From positions 9,888 to 73,887 of the forward strand of contig DATJHM010000272.1 of the NCBI GenBank assembly GCA_035493895.1: a DNA stretch of 64,000 nt. Reading direction: 5' to 3'. The notes beneath the pieces are model-generated. The model worked only from the letters and a program-made list of their open reading frames with translations. It was not told the origin of the DNA and searched no databases. Positions 33,994 through 42,488 of this stretch are shown here, in pieces (position 1 is the first letter of the stretch; each line of letters starts with the position of its first letter). A program made the position numbers and the translations under genes. This DNA comes from DATJHM01 sp035493895. GTDB lineage: Bacteria > Chloroflexota > Ktedonobacteria > Ktedonobacterales > Ktedonobacteraceae.

Positions 33994-34026
33994 CGCCTCC
34001 TTTCTTTGCTGTGTGTCTCTTTGACG

Positions 34027-34058
34027 ATTGGAAAGGGGCAGTGCGGGTCCTTTCCAAT
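34027..34058. promoter_or_regulatory. Hairpin in the presumed pyrE leader
   Basis: ATTGGAAAGG (34027-34036) pairs with CCTTTCCAAT (34049-34058). On the minus strand it lies 34 bases before the pyrE ATG; on the plus strand a T-rich tail follows, so it could also act as a terminator. Confidence 0.45.
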
Positions 34059-34328
34059 TTCTTTTTCAGGAACAAACGCTGCCGCACCAGAATTCAGTTG
34101 GCCTCGCCAGGGATTGCTAAGAGCGGTTTCCCTATAGATGGTTGGAGCTGGTACTCCTTTCCTCTATCGCAGAGCTTGGAAGAAGGCCGTGGTTTCCAAG
34201 ATGCCTATATATTCGCTCGTAACAACGCTATTTCGCTGTTTCGCAAAGCAGAGAATAGCCAGGGCTGGTCAACGTTGGGCTTGTGTGAATCTCCCAGGAT
34301 CGTCCTGAAATACAATACAGCTAACAAG

Positions 34329-34350
34329 CCCACAGTAATTATGCTGTGGG
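34329..34350. other. Short hairpin CCCACAG/CTGTGGG
   Basis: Seven-base perfect stem (34329-34335 and 34344-34350) about 250 bases upstream of the ABC-F gene. The role is unclear. Confidence 0.35.
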
Positions 34351-34603
34351 GTCGTTGACCTCAGCATCCTTTCTCGCAAAGAAGGATTTGCTATAGTAGT
34401 ATAGCATAATTCCCGCCCTATAGCTATTCTGGTCTACCTTTTCTTGGACTGGCTTCGTGAATGAATGCCATGCAAACTCTCTATCCATCGATCTGCTCTA
34501 CTGGCGAGTTGCTTGCATCGATAGCAGAGATATGATACGCTAACCCACATATAAAAATGAATTATGACTTGCCAGTTCTGTATTGGAAATGGGTGAAAAT
34601 CTC

Positions 34604-36544
34604 ATGACGGTGATGAGTGTTGTCAATCTAGGAAAATCGTTTGGCGCGGAACGTATCTTTGCAGGCATTAGCTTTCAAGTCGATGAACATGATCGTATTG
34701 GACTCGTCGGCCCCAACGGCGCCGGAAAATCAACGCTACTCAATATCCTGGCTCGACGCGAAGAACCAGAAGAAGGCCATGTCTCCTATTCTCGCCATAC
34801 GCGCGTTGGCTATCTGACCCAGGTTGCCGATTTCTCTCCACAACATACGCTGCGCGAAGAACTTGTCTCCGTCTTTGCTCATCTGCAAGCCTGGGAACAA
34901 GATTTAAATGCTCTGGCCGAGGAGATGGCCTCTCCACAGGTGCAACGCGACTCTGCCCGCCACGAACAATTGCTCTCCCGCTATGCCGAACTACAATCTC
35001 GCTACGAGCATGCCGGTGGTTACACCTACGAGAATCGCGTCGCGCAGGTGCTCGATGGCCTGGGCTTCACGCGCGAGCAGCAGGCGGCGTCGGTCATGCA
35101 CCTGAGCGGCGGCCAGCAGACGCGCGCGGCCCTGGGAAAATTGCTCTTGCAGGAGCCGGATGTGTTGCTACTCGACGAGCCAACCAACCATCTCGATCTT
35201 TCCGCCCTGGAATGGTTGGAGACCTATCTGCTGGGATGGAACGGCGCGATGGTAATTGTTGCGCACGACCGCTATTTCCTGGATAAAGTGGTCTCGCGCA
35301 CAATAGAGCTGGCATTTGGGCACATTGAAGAGTTTCCCGGCAATTATACGAAATATCTGCAACTACGCGAAGAGCGCATGGATCGGCGTCAACGCGAATA
35401 TGAAGCGCAGCAGGCGCATATCGCGCATACTGAAGAGTTTATCCGTCGCTACAAAGCAGGTCAGCGCAGCCGCGAAGCCCGGGGGCGTCAGAAATTGCTG
35501 GATCGCCTGGAACGAGTTGAGCGTCCACAAGATTTTAAAGAGATGACGTTTGAGTTTGCGCCCACGACCGATAGCGGCGTAACGGTGCTCTCAACGCAAA
35601 AACTGGCTGCCGGGTATGGCGCTCAACGCGCTGGCAATGGTACTGAGCCAAATACTCTGTTTCGCGTGGCTGATCTGGAGCTATTGCGCGGCGACCGGGT
35701 TGGCCTGATCGGACCCAACGGGGCCGGGAAAACGACGCTGTTGCGCACCCTGATCGGCGAGATCCCTCCCGTAAGCGGACAGGTTCATATCGGTCATGGC
35801 GTACGTATTGGTTACTATTCACAGACTCACGCTGGCCTGACGATGGAGAATACGATTGTCGATGAGATCCGTCGGGTCAGTGCTCTCAGCGAAGAAGGGG
35901 CGCGCAGTCTCCTGGGACGATTTCTCTTTTCTGGCGATGATGCGTTTAAGCTCATCGGCACACTGAGTGGTGGTGAACGGAGCCGGGTTGCGCTGGCGAA
36001 GCTGACCCTGCAAGGTCCCAATTTTATGATCCTCGACGAGCCCACCAACCACCTGGATCTGCAATCCCGCCAGTTTCTCGAAGAGGTCTTGAGCGACTTT
36101 GAAGGCTCATTACTCTTCGTCTCACACGACCGCTACTTCATTGATAGTCTGGCGACCAAGGTCTGGGCGATTGAGGATGGGGTGCTTATTCCCTATATGG
36201 GCAATTACACCGATTATCGGACACAGAAACGCCCCCTTGTGCTTGATATTCCTGCTCCCTTGAAACAGAAAGCGGTTGAGGAGAAAAAAACTGCCGCCCC
36301 CGCAACGGTAAAAAATACGACGAAGAAGGGGCGCAAAGTAAAAGAGCGCACGGTAGAGGATGTTGAGCGCGAGATTGAGAAGGTCGAGGGGCAACTGAAA
36401 GGCCTCGAAGATGCGCTCGGTCAGGCCGCACTGCAAGCCGATGCAGCGCAACTCACACAGCTGACCGCCGATTACGAACAGACAAAAACGCAGATCGAGA
36501 CCTTATTAGAAGAGTGGGAACGCCTCGCGGACCTTGTAGGCTAG
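34604..36544 (+). CDS. ABC-F family ATPase
   Basis: A 646-residue soluble protein with two ABC ATPase domains and no membrane part, as in Uup, EttA and related ABC-F proteins that act on the ribosome. Domain 1 has Walker A GPNGAGKSTLL (about 37-47), signature LSGGQQTR and Walker B VLLLDEPTNHLDL; the linker holds the RRQREYEAQQAHIAHTEEF helix; domain 2 has Walker A GPNGAGKTTLL (about 375-385), LSGGERSR and FMILDEPTNHLDL. A C-terminal coiled coil (about 560-646, ERTVEDVEREIEKVEGQLKG) is like that of Uup. Some members protect ribosomes from antibiotics, but most do not; this one cannot be placed in either group by eye. ATG at 34604 is chosen, with others at 34589 and 34613. Confidence 0.93.
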   Translation: MTVMSVVNLGKSFGAERIFAGISFQVDEHDRIGLVGPNGAGKSTLLNILARREEPEEGHVSYSRHTRVGYLTQVADFSPQHTLREELVSVFAHLQAWEQDLNALAEEMASPQVQRDSARHEQLLSRYAELQSRYEHAGGYTYENRVAQVLDGLGFTREQQAASVMHLSGGQQTRAALGKLLLQEPDVLLLDEPTNHLDLSALEWLETYLLGWNGAMVIVAHDRYFLDKVVSRTIELAFGHIEEFPGNYTKYLQLREERMDRRQREYEAQQAHIAHTEEFIRRYKAGQRSREARGRQKLLDRLERVERPQDFKEMTFEFAPTTDSGVTVLSTQKLAAGYGAQRAGNGTEPNTLFRVADLELLRGDRVGLIGPNGAGKTTLLRTLIGEIPPVSGQVHIGHGVRIGYYSQTHAGLTMENTIVDEIRRVSALSEEGARSLLGRFLFSGDDAFKLIGTLSGGERSRVALAKLTLQGPNFMILDEPTNHLDLQSRQFLEEVLSDFEGSLLFVSHDRYFIDSLATKVWAIEDGVLIPYMGNYTDYRTQKRPLVLDIPAPLKQKAVEEKKTAAPATVKNTTKKGRKVKERTVEDVEREIEKVEGQLKGLEDALGQAALQADAAQLTQLTADYEQTKTQIETLLEEWERLADLVG

Positions 36545-36555
36545 ATGGCAACCAT

Positions 36556-38421
36556 TTAGCTTGCACGGGAGCGTGCTTTCGCAATTGCTCCGCTGATCAA
36601 ACCCACGATCGCGCACACGGGAGGAAGCCCGGCCGCTACCGCCAGCCATACGATCAGCGCCACAAGCGGCATGAACAGATTGGGACGTGTTTGCAGGAGG
36701 CCTATTATCCTGTTATAGCCTACCTTGTAGAGCGCGCCGATAATACCCCCGCCAATCAGGCTGAACAGGATCGTTGGCAGAAGATAGACGGCCCCATAGC
36801 GAAATGCGCCACGCGCGGCCCACACGCTCAGTAATGCCAGTCCCAGACTGCCCAGTCCCAGGCTTAACAGCGCTGGAAGCGTGGGCATGGCGATGCCGAT
36901 CCCCATTCCTCCTATACCCAGCAAAAAGGCGACAAACTGCACCAGAATAGAGAGGAAAAGGCCTCCTGTACGCTTTTTCGGGTCCTCCTGTTGTTCGTAG
37001 CGATTCTGCTGTAGCGGACGCGACTGGCTTCGCGCTGCGGCTCTACTTTCCATAATACGCGTCTTGATGGCATAGGCCTCTGGATTATTCGTATCTAACT
37101 CCAGTGAGTGCTCAATGGCTCCCAGTGCCGCCTGAGATTGTCCCATCGTATTGAGGAGCACTGCGCGCATACTCCAGGCCAGCGCATTTTGTGGCTCGAT
37201 TTGGAGCAGTTGTTCTACCGTTGCATTGGCTTCCTGCGTCCGTCCTATGGTCCCCAGCAACTGGCTTTTCAAGACCAGAGCTGCGAAATAGCGGGGTTGG
37301 ATTTGCAGCGCTTGCTCAAGGCTATTTAAGGCATCGGGAAAGAGCTGTGCCTGCGCCTGTTGTTGCGCTTGATTGAGCAGCTGCTGGCACTGTTGCATGC
37401 GCTGCTGTTCGCTGGTTGCGTTGAGCAATTGGCCTGATTGAGCATGTCTTATGCCTGAGGGCATCTGTGTCATGGTTGAGATGGGCGAGCGATCAGGTTG
37501 CGCCATGAACGCACTGGCGCTCGGCGAGGCCTGTACAGACGATGGGCCTGCGAATGGTGCAGGATTGGCGAACGGTGCAGGATTGGCGAACGATGATGGA
37601 CTTTTGAACGGCGATGGGCTGGCGAACGGCGCAGGTGATGCAGGCGGTTGTGGTGGCGTTGCGGGAGGGGGCTCCTGCCCTACAAGTATAAATGGCTGCT
37701 GTCCCTGCCCGAAGATTTGCGGTCGCTGTTGCTCCTTCAGCGCGCCCTGCAAGTAGTGATAAAGATGTTGCAGCGTTTGCGCTTTCGTTACCGGGTCTGC
37801 TGCCGGACCGCATAATCCGAGGACCATACGATGTGCGAACAGGCCAAGTGCATTCGCGCCAGCCTCTGGTGCAAGCTCATTCCCTCGACAGCTACAGAAG
37901 AAAAGACGACCGGGCTGCTGTGGAAGCGCATTGAGAATTGCAGATCCTAGCAGCGGCTTGAAATCGAAAGGCGTGCTTTGTTGCATGCTCCAGGCCTGAC
38001 CTGTCTGGAAACAGTCAAGAATGAAGACGACCTGTGCTGCCGGGCTGCGCGCCAGAACATGCTGCGCAAAAGAAGGAAGATGGAGCCCGCTGGCGCTATT
38101 CTGGTACATCGTGTTTGCCAGAGCCAGATACCCTTCTCCATTCCGTTCATCCACAAATGCGTGTCCCGCAAAATAAATCAGGATCTGATCGCCAGGCTCT
38201 GCATTCTGGAGGCATAACTGGGCAATGAGTGACTCAATCAACTCTTTCGTCACATACGCACCCTGTACTAATTGTACATCTGCGGGCGACCATTTTCCTC
38301 CTTGTGCATTGACTAACCATTGCGCAAGTGCCTTGGCATCGTTTTCGGCAAACTGCAATGGCCGGAATTGTTGATCTTGATAGTGGTTCACTCCTGCGAT
38401 CAGTCCCAGGCGTCTGCTCAT
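36556..38421 (-). CDS. Caspase-fold protein with TPR and membrane domain
   Basis: A 621-residue protein in four parts. Residues about 1-225 form a caspase-like (peptidase C14, metacaspase) domain: the catalytic dyad is His87 in YFAGHAF and Cys137 in FILDCFQTG. Next comes a low-complexity linker (about 245-330) with repeated PFANPAPFA-like units. A TPR block (about 335-445) includes LNSLEQALQIQPRYFAALV and LGAIEHSLELDTNNPEAYA. The C-terminal part (about 470-621) has four or five transmembrane segments. Bacterial caspase homologues cut after Arg or Lys and act in stress, signalling or phage-defence pathways. No partner gene is obvious; the neighbour is the convergent ABC-F gene 11 bases away. 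It starts with a plain ATG at 38421. Confidence 0.85.
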   Translation of the reverse strand: MSRRLGLIAGVNHYQDQQFRPLQFAENDAKALAQWLVNAQGGKWSPADVQLVQGAYVTKELIESLIAQLCLQNAEPGDQILIYFAGHAFVDERNGEGYLALANTMYQNSASGLHLPSFAQHVLARSPAAQVVFILDCFQTGQAWSMQQSTPFDFKPLLGSAILNALPQQPGRLFFCSCRGNELAPEAGANALGLFAHRMVLGLCGPAADPVTKAQTLQHLYHYLQGALKEQQRPQIFGQGQQPFILVGQEPPPATPPQPPASPAPFASPSPFKSPSSFANPAPFANPAPFAGPSSVQASPSASAFMAQPDRSPISTMTQMPSGIRHAQSGQLLNATSEQQRMQQCQQLLNQAQQQAQAQLFPDALNSLEQALQIQPRYFAALVLKSQLLGTIGRTQEANATVEQLLQIEPQNALAWSMRAVLLNTMGQSQAALGAIEHSLELDTNNPEAYAIKTRIMESRAAARSQSRPLQQNRYEQQEDPKKRTGGLFLSILVQFVAFLLGIGGMGIGIAMPTLPALLSLGLGSLGLALLSVWAARGAFRYGAVYLLPTILFSLIGGGIIGALYKVGYNRIIGLLQTRPNLFMPLVALIVWLAVAAGLPPVCAIVGLISGAIAKARSRAS

Positions 38422-38645
38422 CCCTGCACCTCGTTGTCTTCAGTTTATCGTTCTGCGCCCTATTGTACGATACTCTCCCTCATTGTGATAATAAATAGAA
38501 TCGTTTAAGTACTTTTGGAGGGCGGTACGATCTCCCTTTGCTTGCTCGTTGTCGGGTTGGCAGGATTATTGTGGCATTTTGTGTTATGGTATACTATGAG
38601 AAGATTTAGAGAGCTTCACCGTGTGTCATCGGTGAGAGAGAAAAT

Positions 38646-39251
38646 ATGCCTCGAATTATTGGCCTGACCGGCAATATTGCGTGTGGAAAAACTTCTGTTG
38701 GTCAGATGCTGCTCGAACTGGGAGCAGAACGCTATATTGATGCTGATGCTCTTGTCCATCAGCTGTATGAACCAGATCAGCCTGTCACTCAGCAGATCGT
38801 GGCACAATTTGGTCCCGATCTCCTGACTGCGGACGGTCGTATTGATCGTAAACGGCTTGGCAATCTGGTCTTTCAGGATGCTGAAGCACTACGACAGCTC
38901 GAACGTATTGTCCATCCTGCGGTAGCTCAGACGGTCCGTCGCGAGATAGCTCGTGCGAGTGATGCTGGAATTGTCATTCTTGATGCGGTGAAATTGTTGG
39001 AAGGGGGCTCGGCAGCTCTCTGTACGAGTAAGTGGCTCGTGATCTGTCCTGAGGAGCAGGAACTGGCAAGGCTGATGCTGCGTAATCATCTCTCTGAACA
39101 GGATGCCCGCCTCCGCCTCGCCGCCCAGCCATCTGTCGCCGCACGTCTCCCTCTGGTTGATGAAGTGATTGAGAATTGCGGAAGCCTTGCTGCAACCTAT
39201 CAGCAGGTGAAGGCCGCTTTTCAGCGCTTTTGTACTGCTTTCCCTGTGTAA
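38646..39251 (+). CDS. coaE: Dephospho-CoA kinase
   Basis: A 201-residue P-loop kinase which does the last step of coenzyme A synthesis, phosphorylating the 3'-hydroxyl of dephospho-CoA. The start is typical: PRIIGLTGNIACGKTSVG with Walker A GNIACGKT (residues 9-16), then YIDADALVHQLY (substrate site), and the lid-region stretch LVICPEEQELARLMLRN followed by RLRLAAQ. The length of about 200 is normal. The ATG at 38646 has GAGAGAGAAA upstream, a weak site. A TATACT -10 box lies at 38590-38595. The gene stands alone; coaE is more often beside polA or mutM. Confidence 0.92.
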   Translation: MPRIIGLTGNIACGKTSVGQMLLELGAERYIDADALVHQLYEPDQPVTQQIVAQFGPDLLTADGRIDRKRLGNLVFQDAEALRQLERIVHPAVAQTVRREIARASDAGIVILDAVKLLEGGSAALCTSKWLVICPEEQELARLMLRNHLSEQDARLRLAAQPSVAARLPLVDEVIENCGSLAATYQQVKAAFQRFCTAFPV

Positions 39252-39653
39252 ATGCTATCCGGGTAGTCTGGCTCAAACTCGCGAGCCCATTCGCGTACGA
39301 TTCAACTAATACTATAGTAGACATTCTATCTATATCTCTTACACGTCTTTTTCTGTGCTTGCCTCCAGACTGCACGATATAAAGCGTATTGCAAATAGTA
39401 TCTTCTCTTTTTATCTGCTGAATAAACTCTGCTATTTGAAAAAAAGAAAGCCGGGAAAAATGTATGCAAATCGTTTTAAAAAAATGGCCTGTATAGCGTC
39501 GTAGTCAATATAGAAAAAATTCTATCATGAAGATGCTGTCGGGGTAGGAAGAAGGGGAAGGGGGAGCCGGGCAGATTCATGATACGTCTATTGTAGGACA
39601 AGCTTAATATTCATCGTAAGAAGAGAGGTAAATTTTCTGGCGGAAAATATGTA

Positions 39654-39682
39654 TTGACAGAGTGGGGAGATATGCGTATAAT
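39654..39682 (+). promoter_or_regulatory. Consensus sigma-70 promoter of the liv operon
   Basis: TTGACA (39654-39659), a 17-base spacer, and TATAAT (39677-39682): a full match to the consensus at both boxes. Transcription would start near 39689, leaving about 285 untranslated bases. Confidence 0.85.
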
Positions 39683-39688
39683 TGCCCC

Positions 39689-39973
39689 TGATACCCTACC
39701 TGTTATATTGTACCGTTTTTTCCTGATGCACAGAGAAGGAGCGTGCGGTTGCCTCTTGAAAGCGGCTTTTCTTGTTGTTGCTGTGCGAAATAAAGAGACA
39801 ATTGCAAAAAAAATGTACATGTGCTAGAAAAAACGGTGATAATTGCGCTAGCTTTGACGTAGTACTATTGCAAAGAAATGTAATTTAAGTGGAGAATTGT
39901 ATTCATCCTACGATTCATTTCTGGCAATTTTCGTAGTCGTGTCTTTGTATTCCTCAAGGAGGCTGACTTCGTT
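39689..39973 (+). other. 285-base 5' leader of the liv operon
   Basis: The leader has GCACAG (about 39727) opposite CTGTGC (about 39779) around a G-rich inner part and several A-rich runs. I recognise no known riboswitch or T-box. A strong AAGGAGG lies before the ATG. Leaders of this length commonly carry regulation. Confidence 0.4.
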
Positions 39974-41311
39974 ATGAAGAGACGTTGGTCGCGTATTTTT
40001 TCTCTTTCTCTGGCAATTCCTCTCTTGTTGGGTATTCTCGCAGCCTGCGGTTCTGGCACTCAGGGAAACCAGCCAGCAGGAGCGACTGCCTCAACCAAAG
40101 GCAGTACCACCATCGAGATCGGTTCCGACTTCCCAACGAGTGGTAAGGATGAGAGTTCTGGCAAGCCATCCGAAAATGGTGCGGCTCTGGCTGTTCAGAT
40201 CGCCAATGAAAAAAACCTCGTCCCTGGCTATAAATTTACGTTTGTACCCAAGGATGATGTTGGTCCTTCTGGTGCGCACGATGCCGCAACCGGCCAGAAA
40301 AATGTGCAGGATCTCATCGGTGATGCTCTGGTTGCCGGTATCGTTGGTCCTCTGAACAGTAGTGTTGCTATCTCTGAATTAGGCGTGACGAACCAGGCTC
40401 CTATTGCTCTGATTAGTCCGGCTAATACCAACGACTGCCTTACTCAGACTACACCTGCAAATCTGTGTGGTGGGAGTAATGATAAGTTATCGACCTATCG
40501 CCCAACTGGCAAAGTGACCTATTTCCGTATTGCAACCCTGGACCAGCATCAGGGTGGCATTCTGGCGGACTTTGCCTACCAGCAGAAAGGCTATCGCAAG
40601 GCCTATGTCGTTGATGATACGGAGACCTATGGTGCTGGTATCGCCAATGCTTTCGAGACGCAGTGGAAAGCCGATGGAGGCGTAGAACTGGGCCATGATA
40701 GTCTGGCTCCAACTACCACTTCTTACATCAACTTGCTGACCAAAATTGCTTCTACCAAACCCGATGTCATCTTCTTTGGTGGCAATGACTCCACTGGTGG
40801 TATCGCTATTCGTCAGCAGATGGAGCAGATTCCTGCCTTGAAGAATACGCCGATGCTGGCTGGTGACGGTACCCAGACGAGCGCCTTTGCTCGCACCATT
40901 GGTCATGTTGGCGGTCCTGTCTTCACCTCAGTTGCCTCTGTGAACGCCGAGGCCCTGAGTACTTCCAAAGACTTTTTTACCGCTTACGATGCCAAGTATG
41001 GTCAGAACAATATTGGTTCTTATAGTGCTGGCTCGTATGATTGCGCAATGATCATCATTAATGCTATCAAAGCTGCTCTCGCCCAGGGCGTATCGACTCC
41101 GAAAGATAGCAGCGATGCCTCTGGTGCGCAGACGTTCCGTCAGGCAGTGATCGATCAGATTCAGAAGATCGATTATAACGGCGTTACCGGTCATCACACC
41201 TTTGATAAGAACGGAGATACCACCAACAAGGTTATTTCCATCTACACGATCGGAAAAGATGTCAATCAGGGAGACGGTTGGGACTTCCTGACGCAATTGT
41301 CGGTAAAGTAG
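39974..41311 (+). CDS. livK: Branched-chain amino acid ABC transporter, binding lipoprotein
   Basis: A 445-residue type I periplasmic-binding-like protein anchored as a lipoprotein; the signal ends LLGILAACGSG with Cys25. A short linker follows, then TTIEIGSDFPTSGKDES, the usual opening of LivJ/LivK/AmiC-type receptors, and later GPLNSSVAISELGVTNQ and IFFGGNDSTGGIAIR, where the second lobe begins. The substrate is most likely leucine, isoleucine or valine, but relatives bind amides, urea or aromatic acids. It is the first gene of a five-gene operon with permeases and ATPases; a hairpin in the gap behind it may allow it to be made in excess, as is usual for binding proteins. CAAGGAGG precedes the ATG. 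Confidence 0.9.
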   Translation: MKRRWSRIFSLSLAIPLLLGILAACGSGTQGNQPAGATASTKGSTTIEIGSDFPTSGKDESSGKPSENGAALAVQIANEKNLVPGYKFTFVPKDDVGPSGAHDAATGQKNVQDLIGDALVAGIVGPLNSSVAISELGVTNQAPIALISPANTNDCLTQTTPANLCGGSNDKLSTYRPTGKVTYFRIATLDQHQGGILADFAYQQKGYRKAYVVDDTETYGAGIANAFETQWKADGGVELGHDSLAPTTTSYINLLTKIASTKPDVIFFGGNDSTGGIAIRQQMEQIPALKNTPMLAGDGTQTSAFARTIGHVGGPVFTSVASVNAEALSTSKDFFTAYDAKYGQNNIGSYSAGSYDCAMIIINAIKAALAQGVSTPKDSSDASGAQTFRQAVIDQIQKIDYNGVTGHHTFDKNGDTTNKVISIYTIGKDVNQGDGWDFLTQLSVK

Positions 41312-41346
41312 TTTTTGAAACTTTGAAACGTTCCCCGCAAGGTACT

Positions 41347-41383
41347 ACCTGCTTCACGCTGTGCTATTCATTGTGAAGCAGGT
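41347..41383 (+). other. Hairpin between livK and livH
   Basis: ACCTGCTTCAC (41347-41357) pairs perfectly with GTGAAGCAGGT (41373-41383); the outer TTCCCC and GGGGAA can add to it. No T-tract follows, so it more likely stabilises the upstream mRNA or reduces read-through than ends transcription. Confidence 0.65.
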
Positions 41384-41491
41384 GGGGAATAGTCGCACAG
41401 AGAATCATATGTCTGGCTTCCTCCGGTTTTTCCCCTTTGCTCCTTTTGTAGCGCGTTTTCTATTCGCTGAATCAGGAAGGTGGAGCTTTCG

Positions 41492-42430
41492 ATGTCGTTG
41501 GTCTTGCAACTCATTGTTTACGGTATTGCCACCGGAGCAATCTACGCACTTATTGCTCTCGGGTATACGATGGTCTATGGCATTATCGAGTTAATTAACT
41601 TTGCCCACGGCGATATTTTTATGATCGGTTCCATGGTCTCTATCGCCATTTTTAACCTGCTTGGCATCAACTCAGATTCGCATCCTACGGGTTGGTTTCT
41701 GGCCGTGGCGATGATCCTTTCCTGTGTTGGGGCCATGCTCATTTGCGCCGTGCTTGGCGTTGTTATCGAGCGGATTGCCTATCGCCCGTTACGCAACGCT
41801 CCTCGCCTCGCTCCTCTCATTTCAGCTATTGGTGTCTCTTTAATTCTGGAGGATGTTGGCAAACTCTGGAAAGGCAATACCTATATTCCATTCCCGCAGA
41901 TTTTTCCCAATATCACCTATAAGGCGGGCGCGATCTCTTTTAGCAGCATTAATGTATTTGTACTCGTTGTAGCTCTTCTCTTGATGGTTGCTTTGAACTG
42001 GCTCATTACCAGGACCCGCATCGGCCGCGCGATGCGCGCCGTCGCGCAAGATCGGGATGCGGCTGCGCTCATGGGGGTGAATGTCAATCGGATTATTTCT
42101 ACCACCTTCTTTATTGGTGCCGCTCTGGCAGGAGCAGCCGGTTTCATCTATGGCTTGCAATATGGAAGTACCATTTTTACACTCGGTTTCAATCTTGGCC
42201 TGGTTGCTTTTACTGCTGCGGTCTTAGGCGGCATTGGCAATATTGTTGGGGCTATGGTTGGGGGCATTTTGATTGGTATCATCGAAGCTCTTGCAACGCT
42301 TATTCCTCCAACGGTTCTTCCTCATGGTGGAAGTGCCTGGTCTCGCGCTATTCTCTTTGGCATTCTGATCTTGATTTTGATCTTCCGCCCCGCTGGTCTC
42401 CTGGGTCAGCAGACGCCAGAGAAGGTCTGA
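41492..42430 (+). CDS. livH: Branched-chain amino acid ABC transporter permease LivH
   Basis: A 312-residue integral membrane protein with about eight transmembrane segments. The opening LVLQLIVYGIATGAIYALIA and the GYTMVYGIIELINFAHGD block are typical of LivH, and the EAA-like cytoplasmic loop with RTRIGRAMRAVAQDRDAAAL (about 171-190) contacts the ATPases. It forms the translocation channel with LivM. ATG at 41492 is chosen because AGGAAGGTGGA stands before it; an in-frame GTG at 41480 would lie in that site. 58 bases separate it from livM. Confidence 0.93.
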   Translation: MSLVLQLIVYGIATGAIYALIALGYTMVYGIIELINFAHGDIFMIGSMVSIAIFNLLGINSDSHPTGWFLAVAMILSCVGAMLICAVLGVVIERIAYRPLRNAPRLAPLISAIGVSLILEDVGKLWKGNTYIPFPQIFPNITYKAGAISFSSINVFVLVVALLLMVALNWLITRTRIGRAMRAVAQDRDAAALMGVNVNRIISTTFFIGAALAGAAGFIYGLQYGSTIFTLGFNLGLVAFTAAVLGGIGNIVGAMVGGILIGIIEALATLIPPTVLPHGGSAWSRAILFGILILILIFRPAGLLGQQTPEKV

Positions 42431-42488
42431 TGGGCATGGCGTATACAACTCTTTTGTTCTACGCTTTCAGAAGCGAGGTGGTAAAAAC

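Larger units (their letters stand above)
33994..34603. other. Intergenic region pyrE to ABC-F gene
   Basis: A 610-base divergent gap. Two hairpins are seen (34027-34058 and 34329-34350). An open frame from 33984 to 34358 has no ribosome binding site and no recognisable motif, so it is not called. Confidence 0.5.
39252..39973. other. Intergenic region and long leader of the liv operon
   Basis: 722 bases without a supported gene. The first 400 are AT-rich with no clear element. A consensus promoter lies at 39654-39682 and the transcript leader runs from there to the ATG at 39974. Confidence 0.55.

Noticed and set aside
33984..34358. Open frame of 124 codons between pyrE and the ABC-F gene
   Set aside because: It would start in the pyrE leader, has no ribosome binding site and no recognisable motif.
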